A DNA stretch of 64,000 nucleotides from Synechococcus sp. CBW1002 (lineage in GTDB: Bacteria; Cyanobacteriota; Cyanobacteriia; PCC-6307; Cyanobiaceae). This document shows positions 55,805 through 64,000 of the stretch, piece after piece (within the stretch, counting starts at the first letter, position 1; each line of letters opens with the position of its first letter). The notes beneath the pieces are model-generated. The model saw nothing but the letters and a program-made list of their open reading frames with translations, was not told the origin of the DNA and did not search any database. The stretch is taken from the NCBI RefSeq assembly GCF_015840915.1, contig NZ_CP060398.1:558001-622000 (forward strand), given 5' to 3'. The position numbers and the translations under genes are program-made.

Positions 55805-55929
55805 CGGGGGGATGGTGCGTCGACCGGATGCCGGATCATCACCCGGGCATCCAGCCTGCCCTGCCGGCAGCTGGCCTGGCGTTCATCCGGCTCCAGAGGA
55901 TCAGCAGGGCAGCAGATCGCGCGCTTTGA

Positions 55930-56133
55930 TCAGGAAGCCTCTTGATAGAGCGCTTCCAGCCGCTCGCGTTGAAGATCCACGTAGAGCACCGGCTCACCAG
56001 GCTTGGGAGCTTCGGGATGACGGGGCGCCGCTGGGGGACTGGGGCGGCGGAATCCCTGGCTCATCAGGGCGAAGGAGCCGCCGAGCAGCACCGCAAAGAC
56101 AATCAGATAGAGGATGGGGAACAGGACGTCCAC
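55930..56133 (-). CDS. Small membrane protein (DUF2973-like)
   Basis: 67 residues: one N-terminal helix (4-24), then a Pro-rich linker and a tail VLYVDLQRERLEALYQE. This layout resembles small cyanobacterial DUF2973 proteins, though I am not sure of the family. Divergent from the DUF1543 gene with 45 bases between. Confidence 0.55.
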   Translation of the reverse strand: MDVLFPILYLIVFAVLLGGSFALMSQGFRRPSPPAAPRHPEAPKPGEPVLYVDLQRERLEALYQEAS

Positions 56134-56178
56134 GGGCGCACCGACGGTCCCCCAGACTAATGTAAAGATCTGTTAACC

Positions 56179-56739
56179 GTGACCGACGCGCCAGCGACTC
56201 CCCTCCTGTTCCTGGTGGTGCTCGGCGGCCGGACGGCCCGCTGCCACGTGGAGCTGCACGATGTGCGCTTTGTGGCGGGGGACTGCATCGAGGCCACCAT
56301 CCCAGCCCTGCGCGCCCAGTGGTTCGGGCAGCGGCGCGGGCTGCACATCGACAGCTATGTGGCCGTGCATCGCGTGGATGGCTTCCAGGTGATGCTGCAG
56401 CCAGAGCCCCAGCAGGCCAGCGCCGAACGGCTCTACTTCGTGAACCTCGGTGCCTACGACCCTCGGCAGCTGGCGGAGTTGCACCAGTTCGGACTGGTGG
56501 TGGCCCGCTCACCCCGGGCCGCCAAGGCCAGGGCCAAGGGCCGCTGGCTGGTGGGAGCCACCGAGCAGCACAAAGACGATCTCTCCCTGCTCCAGGTGCT
56601 GCCGGAGGCGGACGACTGCCTCCCCCTGGCGCAGGTGGGAGCGTTGCACGTGCACCTGATCCCCGATCCGCAGGGGCGCCATCAGCCCCTGGTGCCCGAC
56701 TGGTTCGGCTACCGGCGCATCGATCGGGATGACGTCTGA
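56179..56739 (+). CDS. DUF1543 family protein
   Basis: 186 residues from GTG 56179. The pattern LLFLVVLGGRTARCHVELHDVRFVAGDCIEATIPALRAQWFG, and a second similar half (YFVNLGAYDPRQLAELHQFGLVVA), fit DUF1543, a duplicated small domain of unknown function. The sequence just upstream is unusually AT-rich (TAATGTAAAGATCTGTTAAC), a likely promoter. Confidence 0.8.
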   Translation: MTDAPATPLLFLVVLGGRTARCHVELHDVRFVAGDCIEATIPALRAQWFGQRRGLHIDSYVAVHRVDGFQVMLQPEPQQASAERLYFVNLGAYDPRQLAELHQFGLVVARSPRAAKARAKGRWLVGATEQHKDDLSLLQVLPEADDCLPLAQVGALHVHLIPDPQGRHQPLVPDWFGYRRIDRDDV

Positions 56740-56784
56740 TCGCGATCAGGCTGATCGTGATGCCAACGAACGCGATCAGGGCCT

Positions 56785-57600
56785 TCAGGCCGGCACCACC
56801 TGGCGGTAGCCGTTGGCGGTGCACACCTTCAAGGGGGTGTCGAACAGGGCGCTGAGAGGAGCGTCCTGCAGCAGAGCGGCGGCGGGGCCATCGTTCACCA
56901 CCCGCCCCTGGTTCAGCAGCACGGCTCGGCTGATCTCGGGAAGGATCGCCTCGATCTGATGGGTGACCAGCAGCAGGGTGGTGCCGGACTGGGCCAGCTG
57001 CCGCAGGATCGCCAGGAGCTGGTGCTTCGCCTGGAGGTCGAGGCCGTTGGTGGGTTCATCGAGCACCAGCACCTCGGGGTTGTGCACCAGGGCCCGGGCC
57101 AGCAGCAACCGGCGCCGCTGGCCATCGGACAGCTGGGCATAGGGCCGTTCCACCAGATCGGCCAGCCCCAGCTGCTCCATCAGCTCGGCCACCCGCTGGC
57201 GCTGGGGGAGGGTGGGCTGCTGACTGCGGCCGATCCCCACCGAGCCGAAGAAGCCGGAGAGCACCACATCAGCAGCGGGCACGCGGCCGACATAACCCGC
57301 CTGCAGATCCTGAGACACCAGGCCGATCCGGCCGCGCAGCTGCCAGAGGTTCACCGTCTCGCTGCCGAAGATCCGCAGCCGGGAGCCTGGCCTGACCACG
57401 GGGTAGAGCTCGCGGCTGAGCAGCTTGATCAGGGAACTCTTGCCGGAGCCGTTGGGCCCCAGGATCACCGTGTGTTCGCCCAGGTGCAGCTGCAGGGAGA
57501 GGTCGTCGAAGACGCGGCGAGGTCCCAGCCAGACCTCGACCGCCTCAAGCTCCAGATAGGGGGTGGGGGTGAGCAAGCGGAGCCCTGACCATCGACCCAC
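56785..57600 (-). CDS. ABC transporter ATP-binding protein (ModF/YlmA-like)
   Basis: About 271 residues if GTG 57600 is used; an ATG at 57717 would overlap the divergent regulator. Walker A is LGPNGSGKSSLIKLL, signature YAQLSDGQRRRLLLARAL, Walker B VLVLDEPTNGLD, switch TLLLVTHQIEAI. The signature reads LSDGQ in place of LSGGQ. This group (ModF/YlmA-like) is often without a permease; none is adjacent here. Substrate unknown. Confidence 0.85.
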   Translation of the reverse strand: MGRWSGLRLLTPTPYLELEAVEVWLGPRRVFDDLSLQLHLGEHTVILGPNGSGKSSLIKLLSRELYPVVRPGSRLRIFGSETVNLWQLRGRIGLVSQDLQAGYVGRVPAADVVLSGFFGSVGIGRSQQPTLPQRQRVAELMEQLGLADLVERPYAQLSDGQRRRLLLARALVHNPEVLVLDEPTNGLDLQAKHQLLAILRQLAQSGTTLLLVTHQIEAILPEISRAVLLNQGRVVNDGPAAALLQDAPLSALFDTPLKVCTANGYRQVVPA

Positions 57601-57698
57601 ATGGTTGCGCACCAAGGCGGAGACAGCTGAAGAGGATCTTTCAGACGAAGCATCCAGCCATAAAATGATGTCTTGTGCAGGACGCGGCTGAGTATGGG

Positions 57699-58460
57699 AT
57701 GACAGCTTCCGATTCACCGCTCGATTCCTCCTTCCCAGGCCTGCGGGCCCTTCACGACGCCACGCATCACCTGGGACTGGTGGAGCGGACCCGGCTGGTG
57801 ATGGAACTCCTCAGCCACTACCAGGTGCTGGTCTGCAACCCCAACCGCACCTTCGGGGTGCTGCTGTTGAGCCATCTTCAGGAGTGGCGTGCCACTGGAG
57901 TCAGCCAGCGGCTGGTAGGCATCGCCCACACCAGCAATGAGGGGCGCTCGCTGATCGAGCGGGTCCAGGGGCGCCTGCTGGTGGTCACCACAGTGGCCCT
58001 GCAGGATGGCCCGGTCTACGGGTGGTCAGGAGAGTTGCACCGTCGCAGCTCACCCACCAAGGTGCTGATGCTGATGGATGCCGCCCATCGCACCACTGTG
58101 AAAACCGCGATCGATGCCGGTGTGGATGCGCTGCTGGTGCAGCACAACATCGGGCAAGGCGCGTTGCTGGAGGCCCTGGAAGCACTGGAAACCGGCCAGC
58201 GCTACCTCGATCCGGAGTGCCGGCTCGCCCTGGAAACACGCGAGCGGGCCAGCGACGAGCTCTCGGAACGCGAGATGGAGATCCTGCAGCTCGTAGCAGA
58301 AGGCTGCTCGAACCGGGAGATCGCCGGTCGGTTGTCCATCGCCGAGGTGACGGCCCGCGACCACGTCCAGAACATCCTGCGCAAGCTCCGGGTGGATAAC
58401 CGCACCGCGGCCGTACTGGCGGGCGTGCGGCAGGGCTATCTGCACTGGACGAACACCTGA
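57699..58460 (+). CDS. LuxR-type regulator with a degenerate receiver domain
   Basis: 253 residues. Residues ~20-180 look like a receiver fold (YQVLVCNPNRTFGVLLLSHL; KVLMLMDAAHRTTVKTAIDAGVDALLVQH), but the acidic pocket and the Asp acceptor are missing: the expected position reads VVTTVALQDG. So it is probably not controlled by phosphorylation. The HTH (SEREMEILQLVAEGCSNREIAGRLSIAEVTARDHVQNIL) is standard. It lies just upstream of a dyad and of the RTX gene in the same direction, so it may regulate that gene (inference). Confidence 0.82.
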   Translation: MTASDSPLDSSFPGLRALHDATHHLGLVERTRLVMELLSHYQVLVCNPNRTFGVLLLSHLQEWRATGVSQRLVGIAHTSNEGRSLIERVQGRLLVVTTVALQDGPVYGWSGELHRRSSPTKVLMLMDAAHRTTVKTAIDAGVDALLVQHNIGQGALLEALEALETGQRYLDPECRLALETRERASDELSEREMEILQLVAEGCSNREIAGRLSIAEVTARDHVQNILRKLRVDNRTAAVLAGVRQGYLHWTNT

Positions 58461-58526
58461 ACACAGGATCAGCCAACGGACCAGGGATGCTGCACAGCAC
58501 CCCTGCAGTTGAAGGATCCTGCAGAG

Positions 58527-58548
58527 CCATCCTGCATGTGCAGGATGG
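58527..58548. promoter_or_regulatory. Perfect 10-bp dyad, probable operator of the RTX gene
   Basis: CCATCCTGCA and TGCAGGATGG are exact reverse complements separated by two bases, 50 bases before the RTX start. A third ATCCTGCA copy lies at about 58515, and CCTGCAG also occurs at about 58502. No T-run follows, so a terminator is unlikely. A LuxR-type dimer site is plausible. Confidence 0.6.
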
Positions 58549-58598
58549 AATCGAACGGCGCTGATTGCACTCTGGGATCAAGAGAAATCAGATCCGCC

Positions 58599-58709
58599 AT
58601 GAACCCTCTCACCCTCCATCCAGAACTTCCCATCTCGAGCGAACCGATCACGGCTGTGACTCCTGAGATCAGCGCCTACGAATCCCTGGATTCCGAAGGG
58701 GATCTGTAA
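58599..58709 (+). pseudogene. RTX protein, N-terminal fragment (36 codons)
   Basis: ATG 58599 begins an acidic, Ser/Pro/Glu-rich peptide (MNPLTLHPELPISSEPITAV...) that is stopped by TAA supplied by the inserted IS66-like element. The last host codons are ..SEGD plus part of a Leu codon at the target duplication GGGGATCT (58698-58705). The second copy at 62174 continues the same frame (GDLLVEEAEGLHAD). As it stands the fragment is non-functional. Confidence 0.85.
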
Positions 58710-60400
58710 GCATTCAGGGGTCGGGACAGCACGCGGCGAACATCGTCTCTGCTGAACCCTTGACGGCGTCCTGATTCCCGTTTGCATCTCAGGCAGAGAC
58801 TGCTTGAGATGGGCGCCCCTCCTGCTGGCATTTCCGAGGTGGACTGGTTGTCGTGGCCAGCTGGTGCCAGGGAGTTCATTCTGGCTCAACAGGAGGAGAT
58901 GGTGCAGCTCCGCGTCCAGCTCACCGCCCTGGCGACCGAACTGGCCCATCTGCGCGAGCGGATCGGCCGCAGCTCCCGCAATTCTTCCAAGCCTCCCTCC
59001 AGTGATGGCCAGGGGTTTAGGCCGCCCGAACGACGCAAGGGCAGTGGCCGCAAGCGCGGCGGCCAGCCGGGCCATCCCGGATCTGGGCCGGAGCTGCTGC
59101 CGATCGAGCGGGTGGATGAGGTGGTCGAGCACCACCCCCAGGCCTGCCGCCGCTGCGGCACGTTGCTACAGGGTCAGGATCCCGAGCCCTTGAGGCACCA
59201 GGTGATCGAGATTCCACCGATCACGCCTCTGGTGATCGAGCACCGGCTGCACCGCCTGGTCTGCCCCTGCTGTTCCACCAGCACCTGTGCCTCGTTACCG
59301 GCGGAGGTGGAAGTAAGCCATTACGGTCCCCGGCTCAGTGCTCTGGTGGGTCTGCTGGGTAGTGCCTTCCCGTTGAGTTTCAGCAAGACCCAGGCGCTGC
59401 TGGATCAGCTGCTGGGGGTACAGATCAGCCGGGGAGCGATGGCCACTATCCGCCAGCGCTTGAGTGCAGCACTGGAGCAGCCCATGCAGGAGGCCCTTGC
59501 GTTTGCCCGTCAGCAGTCGGTGGTCTATGTCGATGAAACCGGTGCCCCCACCGGTAATGCCGATGGGGGCAACCCCGATGGCCGGCGCGGCTGGGAGTGG
59601 GTCATGGTGACCGCCATGGGGGTGACAGTGTTCTTGCAGAGCCTGAGCCGCTCGGCTGCCGCCGCGATCGACCTGCTCGGGAATGCCTTTGGCGGAATTG
59701 TGGTGAGCGATCGCTTCTCCGCCTACAACCATCTCCCGCTGGAGCAGCGCCAGCTGTGCTGGGCGCACGTGATCCGCGATCTCACCGCCATCGCTGACCG
59801 TCAGGGCGCCAGCGGTGAGATTGGAGCGGAGCTGCTGGGCCTGCAGCAGCAGCTGTTTGCCCAGTGGCACCGCTACAAAGACGGAACGATCGACTGGTCC
59901 ACGTTGCAGCAGGGCTGTCGGCCGATCCGCCAGGCGTTTGTGGGCACGCTGCAGCGGGTTGTGGAGCTGGGCTGCCAGCGCGGCGAGCGAACGCCGTGGG
60001 CCAAGACGGTGCGTACCTGCCATCAGTTGCTGCAAGTGAGCGATGGCCTCTGGACCTTCCTGGAGATTGAAGGGATCGAGCCCACCAACAACGCAGCCGA
60101 GCGTGCCCTGCGCCATTCGGTGATTCAGCGCAAGATCAGCCATGGCGTCCAATCCCGCCAGGGTGCAATCTGCCGCAGCAGGTTGCTCACGGTCACCACC
60201 AGCCTGCGGCAACAGGGCCGTGATATCTGGCAGTTCCTGGAGCAGGCCTTGATCGCCCATCATCGCGGCGGTGAGATGCCATCGCTGTTGCCGAATCCCT
60301 GAGCCGGCCGTCATCGATCGTGGTGTCTGTGGTCGCTTGGTGATCAGCGATCAAGGGCGGTGAATGCTGCGCGGCTGCGTCACGGCCCCTGAACGGATAC
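58706..60400 (+). mobile_element. IS66-like insertion sequence (1695 bp)
   Basis: Left end GTAAGCATTCAGGGGTCGGG (58706) and right end, reversed, GTATCCGTTCAGGGGCCGTG (60400) are imperfect inverted repeats starting GTA, as in the IS66 group. The 8-bp target duplication GGGGATCT occurs at 58698-58705 and, beyond a second element, at 62174-62181. It has one transposase and no accessory tnpA/tnpB genes, like the ISBst12 subgroup. Confidence 0.88.
58782..60302 (+). CDS. IS66-family transposase
   Basis: 506 residues from TTG 58782 (or 497 from ATG 58809); apparently intact. N-terminal leucine-zipper-like part (QLRVQLTALATELAHLRERIG), linker NSSKPPSSDGQGFRPPERR, zinc finger CRRCG..CPCC, then the DDE core: VVYVDETGAPTG, GIVVSDRFSAYNHLP, and EPTNNAAERALRHSVIQRK. 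These are the IS66 transposase hallmarks. Confidence 0.93.
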   Translation: MHLRQRLLEMGAPPAGISEVDWLSWPAGAREFILAQQEEMVQLRVQLTALATELAHLRERIGRSSRNSSKPPSSDGQGFRPPERRKGSGRKRGGQPGHPGSGPELLPIERVDEVVEHHPQACRRCGTLLQGQDPEPLRHQVIEIPPITPLVIEHRLHRLVCPCCSTSTCASLPAEVEVSHYGPRLSALVGLLGSAFPLSFSKTQALLDQLLGVQISRGAMATIRQRLSAALEQPMQEALAFARQQSVVYVDETGAPTGNADGGNPDGRRGWEWVMVTAMGVTVFLQSLSRSAAAAIDLLGNAFGGIVVSDRFSAYNHLPLEQRQLCWAHVIRDLTAIADRQGASGEIGAELLGLQQQLFAQWHRYKDGTIDWSTLQQGCRPIRQAFVGTLQRVVELGCQRGERTPWAKTVRTCHQLLQVSDGLWTFLEIEGIEPTNNAAERALRHSVIQRKISHGVQSRQGAICRSRLLTVTTSLRQQGRDIWQFLEQALIAHHRGGEMPSLLPNP

Positions 60401-60403
60401 GGG

Positions 60404-62170
60404 GGGACTCCTGAAAAAGATTCTCGGCCCATCGGCGCCGGATTCGTCCGTTTGCTTCGCGTTAATCAGGCTGGCAAGCGCGGTGACATCAAGTCGGCCA
60501 GATCTCAAAAGCATGGCTTGCAGATGCCCTCAGGCGCTCTGATCGCTGACCAGGCCATAAAAAAGCTGTAGATCCACCCAAAAAGAAGGACAAAAAAGAG
60601 GCGCAGCAGCCTCAAGACCTTTTCCGCGCACATCACGACAAAGGCCATCGAGATGGAGGATTCGGCACCAGCTGGTAGACGAGCCATGATCAGATCCAGG
60701 GAATACTTGCGCTTTCCAGAGCCAAAGACGCCTTCCACTTCATTGCGTCGAGCTTGATCAGATCGGAGCTGGTGCTTGTGTGCAGTGGTGACATCAGGAT
60801 CCTTGGGCGGGCGACCCAATCGCTTGCCGGAGAGGCGAATACCGTTCCTCGTGCAGAAATGCCTATTCTTGGCCGTGATATAAATCCGGTCGGCGCAGAT
60901 TCGCTCTGGGTAAGATCCTGTATCCAGCTTGTATTTTTCCGCCTGAGCGATAAGGTCTTCTCCTTCGTTGTAGGGGTTCCAGCTTATGCGGTGCAAGAAC
61001 GGAAAGCCGTTTTGAACCGAAACACTGATTTTGGCTCCAAACTCCACCGCAGCACGTGCTTTGCCTCGCACCATTGGGCGGATATGGGTCTGCACAAGAT
61101 TCACCAGGCGGTCTGGAATGCTGTTGGTCTGAGAGGCGAGCAGAAGGCCCTGTTGCCGCTCCAACTCGCTGCAGGCCAACAACTTCTGCCACCAATGCCT
61201 CTTAAGCTCGGAAAGCCTTGCCCCGCAGCCGATCAGAGCATCAATGGCCTTGAGATTCTGCCGCACATAGCCAAGCTGATGTTTAATGGCAGCCTTCACT
61301 TTGCGGCGACGTGGTCGTTTTTGCTTCGCCACTCTCAGGAAATGAGCACGAGCAAGGCCACGGTCGTAGCGAGGTCGATGTCTCCTGAATCCCGATGACT
61401 GACTGCACAGATCATCAATGACTCGCTCGGTCGTTGTGCGAGCCTCGTTGAGGAGCTTGAGGTCTCTGGGATAGGTGATGTCGGCTGGAGTGCAACTGGC
61501 ATCAATCGTGAGAGTGCCCCAATTCTTTCCTTCTGGCCAGTCAGCAGGCTTGATCAACGCATCAAGTTCTAGCTGAGCGCCTCCTCCACTGGAATCACGA
61601 TCATCATGGTCGTCATCGTCTGCTGCCTGAGCAAGTGCTTCCAGAAGGATCTCTTTGCCGCGCTGCACCACCAGCTCGTTGATACGGCGCAGATCCTCGT
61701 CAGAAAAACGCTTGCGAAAGTGCACCATCATCGAGGCATCAAACGGTGCCTTAGCTGTGTAGCCCGCAAAGCCGAGAAAGAACTGAATATAGGCGTTCTC
61801 TCTGATCTGATGGACTGTCTCTTCGTCGGTGAGCCCTAACTTCTGTTTGATGTAGAGAGCACCAAAGGCCATTCTCACTGATTTGGCTGGAGCGCCAATT
61901 GTGGCGCTGAATTGAGGGGCATAGGTTTCTTCCAGCTCATCCCATGGGATCAGCCCCTCCAGTTGAACCCAGCGATTCTCGGGATCAAGTGTGCCGCCAA
62001 ATGGCAGGTGGAACTCCTTGATTGAGATCTGACCGTTATTGTGCCTCCGGTACATATGGAACGATCAGGAGTAAAGGCAATCACGGATTGCCTGATTCAC
62101 GGCCACTTTAGCGGTTTCTCATGCTTGAGACCAGCTGCGGCGCAATGGATCTGGATTGTTCAGGAGTCCC
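60404..62170 (-). mobile_element. IS5/IS1182-like insertion sequence (1767 bp)
   Basis: The ends are inverted repeats: GGGACTCCTGAAAAAG at 60404 and, reversed, GGGACTCCTGAACAATCC at 62170. Both flanks show TACGGG (60398-60403 and 62171-62176), the target duplication. The target was the junction where the IS66-like element meets its own duplication, so this element arrived second. Base composition is clearly lower in GC than the host, suggesting a recent arrival from another lineage. Confidence 0.88.
60505..62055 (-). CDS. IS5/IS1182-like transposase (DUF772 type)
   Basis: 516 residues, intact. The N-terminal DUF772 part has SVRMAFGALYIKQKLGLTDEETVHQIRENAYIQFF, then MMVHFRKRF. The DDE core begins GTLTIDASCTPADITYPRDLKLLNEAR; later blocks are YPERICADRIYITAKNRHFC and RNEVEGVFGSGKRKYSLDLIMARL (Glu). 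Family naming is uncertain between IS5 and IS1182, which share this transposase type. Confidence 0.9.
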   Translation of the reverse strand: MYRRHNNGQISIKEFHLPFGGTLDPENRWVQLEGLIPWDELEETYAPQFSATIGAPAKSVRMAFGALYIKQKLGLTDEETVHQIRENAYIQFFLGFAGYTAKAPFDASMMVHFRKRFSDEDLRRINELVVQRGKEILLEALAQAADDDDHDDRDSSGGGAQLELDALIKPADWPEGKNWGTLTIDASCTPADITYPRDLKLLNEARTTTERVIDDLCSQSSGFRRHRPRYDRGLARAHFLRVAKQKRPRRRKVKAAIKHQLGYVRQNLKAIDALIGCGARLSELKRHWWQKLLACSELERQQGLLLASQTNSIPDRLVNLVQTHIRPMVRGKARAAVEFGAKISVSVQNGFPFLHRISWNPYNEGEDLIAQAEKYKLDTGSYPERICADRIYITAKNRHFCTRNGIRLSGKRLGRPPKDPDVTTAHKHQLRSDQARRNEVEGVFGSGKRKYSLDLIMARLPAGAESSISMAFVVMCAEKVLRLLRLFFVLLFGWIYSFFMAWSAIRAPEGICKPCF

Positions 62171-62173
62171 TAC

Positions 62174-64000
62174 GGGGATCTACTGGTTGAAGAAGCAGAA
62201 GGGTTGCATGCAGACCCCGACCCAACCAGCACCTGGGAAACGCTTTCTTTACCCCCCTCCACAGAGACCCTCCATTTCTCGACGGCAACAGAAAGCATGG
62301 GCGGAGCACCCAGCGGAACCCTGCTGCACCACAGCAGGCACTATGTAGGCATGGGTCGCTGGACGAATGCATGGGTGTATTCCACCGGCGCGACGCACAT
62401 GGCAGAAGGCTCGACCAACCTGGACAAACCCAACTGGGGATCACAACAACAGTCAGGAGGCACCGGCTTTTACGTTCCCAGCGAGATTTACGGCAATTCC
62501 CAGGACAACCTCATCGTGGGATACAACTCGGCGAAAACATCAAGTGGCGAGGAGTTCTACCACCACAATGACCGCATCGATGGTGGCGGAGGCAATGACA
62601 CGATCTATGGCCAAAACGGCTATGACCTACTCCGAGGAGGAAGCGGCAACGACCATCTGCTGGGCGGCAACCACAACGACACGCTCGAGGGAGGCGACGG
62701 CCAGGACTTGCTGGAGGGAGGCAACGATCACGACCTGCTCCACGGCGGAGATGGCAACGATCGCCTGCTGAGCGGCACCGGCACAGACACCCTGATGGGG
62801 GGCGCCGGAGATGACTGGCTGATCGTGGATACGATGGCAGGGAGCGACCAGAACCGCCTGAGCGGCGGCAGCGGCTTCGACACCTTCGTGCTGAGCCCAC
62901 TGGTGGCACCTGCGCTTCAATTCAATGAAGGCGTGGAAACCGCGTTTTCCCACTCCGTCGCCGCAAAGGGGCTGGGACGCGCAAGCGTAGTGGCACTTGC
63001 CACAGGGAACTTTGCTCTCTCTTCAGCCCTGAATCTGGGACAGGGACTGCTCGAATACCTGAACTCCAACGACAGCACTGCCCCCTCCTACTCACTGCAG
63101 TGGAGCAAGGCGCAGATCATCACGGACTTCAACCCCTACGAAGACTCCCTGATCCTCAACCTGCATCCGGACAAAGACAAGCCCCAGATCGTGGCCAAGC
63201 AGTTCTCCAGCAACAGCGGAGGCTTCTATGTCATGCAGGAGATCAATGGCGCCCCCGCCTATCTCGCCGATGTCACCTTTGACATGGATGCCATGCTCGC
63301 CCACGCGCAGCGCAACGGACTCGGCCATCTCTCCAATACCGACCTGGCAGACCTGGCCTTCTCCACCCTGCGCCGCAGCTACGTGATCGCCGATGGCACT
63401 TCATCGCAACTGCAGATGCAGGAAGGCGAGCGGAGCGTGAACCTGGATGGCCTCGATCAGCTGGGCGGCGATTCGATGATCATCCTCGGTGCCCACGGGG
63501 CTACCACCGTCAGCAAGGGGGTCAACGGCGTCTCCTCCTTCAGCGGCACAGCGCTCGACGACATCCTGGAGGGTCACCACTCACCCAGCGCCAACCATCC
63601 CGACATGAGCCGCGCCGTGCTCTACGGACTCGCGGGGGACGACATCCTCATGGGCGGCGGCGGCTCCAATCTTCTCTATGGCGGGGAGGGCATCGACACG
63701 GCCTTCTACGGCTATGCCAGCAACAGCGCCACCCAGGGCATCACGGTGGACACGGCCACCACGGTGGATGGAGCGGTGCTGCTGCACAACGGCATCCGTG
63801 AGCTGGGCAAGCCGATGGTGGCGGAAGGCGCAGACCTGGACTACCTCTATGGGATCGAGAACATCGTGGGTTCGGACCGCGATGACATCATCCGCGGTGA
63901 CGATGGAGACAATGTCCTGGCCAGTGGCATGGGCGACGACATCCTGGCCGGCAGCGGTGGGAGCGACACCTTTCTGCTCAATGGCGGCACCAACACCATT
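62174..64000 (+). pseudogene. RTX calcium-binding repeat protein, main part (runs off window)
   Basis: An open frame of over 600 codons with no start codon of its own, continuous with the fragment at 58599 once both insertion sequences are removed. After an acidic leader and an AWVYSTGATH/NLIVGYN region come nonapeptide repeats of the GGxGxDxLx type (62582-62830, for example GGNDTIYGQNG, GGSGNDHLLGG), a non-repeat region of about 230 residues, and further repeats (63620-64000). RTX repeats bind Ca2+ outside the cell, and the proteins are usually exported by type I secretion with a C-terminal signal, which lies beyond the window. Role could be adhesin, surface protein or enzyme. Confidence 0.88.

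Noticed and set aside
58527-58548. Dyad as a terminator of the LuxR-type gene
   Set aside because: Loop of only two bases and no T-run on either strand; additional half sites nearby fit an operator better.
1-64000. CRISPR arrays, tRNA and rRNA genes
   Set aside because: No regularly spaced repeats and no tRNA T-loop-like sequences were seen in the gaps; a covariance-model scan would be needed to be certain.

Overview
The window is about 64 kb of GC-rich DNA from a cyanobacterium, most likely of the Synechococcus/Cyanobium (alpha-cyanobacterial) group. The evidence is genes for the photosynthetic/respiratory NDH-1 complex (ndhA, I, G, E and H), phylloquinone synthesis (menF, menA, menC, menE and a DHNA-CoA thioesterase), chlorophyll synthesis (chlM), a probable glucosylglycerol hydrolase, and cyanobacterial small proteins such as DUF3285. 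I found no rRNA, tRNA or CRISPR array by eye.

Layout. 1-8700 holds the start of metF, a divergent one-domain LuxR regulator, and a long minus-strand run: DUF3352 protein, SixA-like phosphatase, gltA, ndhA-ndhI-ndhG-ndhE, nadK and a CYTH protein. 8700-13800 has a rhodanese, hrcA, an Anbu proteasome-like protease with an unusual repetitive insertion, trpB, a SUI1/YciH factor and a DUF1993 protein. 13800-23400 is looser: a DhaK-DhaL fusion kinase, cyanase, an FNT (formate/nitrite) channel, argS, a TerB-Coq4 fusion, gene-poor gaps and scraps of mobile DNA. 23400-28700 has a hisC-like aminotransferase, a secreted metallo-hydrolase and the set trpG-dgkA-ybeY-DUF3285-prfB; prfB carries the classical +1 programmed frameshift. 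28650-31330 is a Tat-signal alpha/beta-hydrolase gene cut by an ISAs1-family element (10-bp target duplication, 20-bp inverted repeats).

31400-44700 holds grxC-gshB, a potassium channel with a zinc-ribbon tail, the phylloquinone cluster, ndhH, rsmH and a cysteine desulfurase. 44700-57600 has a Ycf29-like response regulator, an RluA-type protein lacking the catalytic Asp, a glycine-rich secreted protein, gghA, chlM, nagA, purE, an AI-2E exporter, cysC, a compact SepF-like protein and an ABC ATPase.

57700-64000 is the most interesting part. A LuxR regulator with a degenerate receiver domain precedes a perfect 10-bp dyad and then a large RTX (calcium-binding repeat) protein gene that runs off the window. 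This gene is broken by two nested insertion sequences. An IS66-like element (58706-60400) duplicated GGGGATCT, and an IS5/IS1182-like element (60404-62170) then inserted at the exact edge of the first, duplicating TACGGG. Removing both restores one continuous in-frame RTX reading frame from ATG 58599 to the window end.
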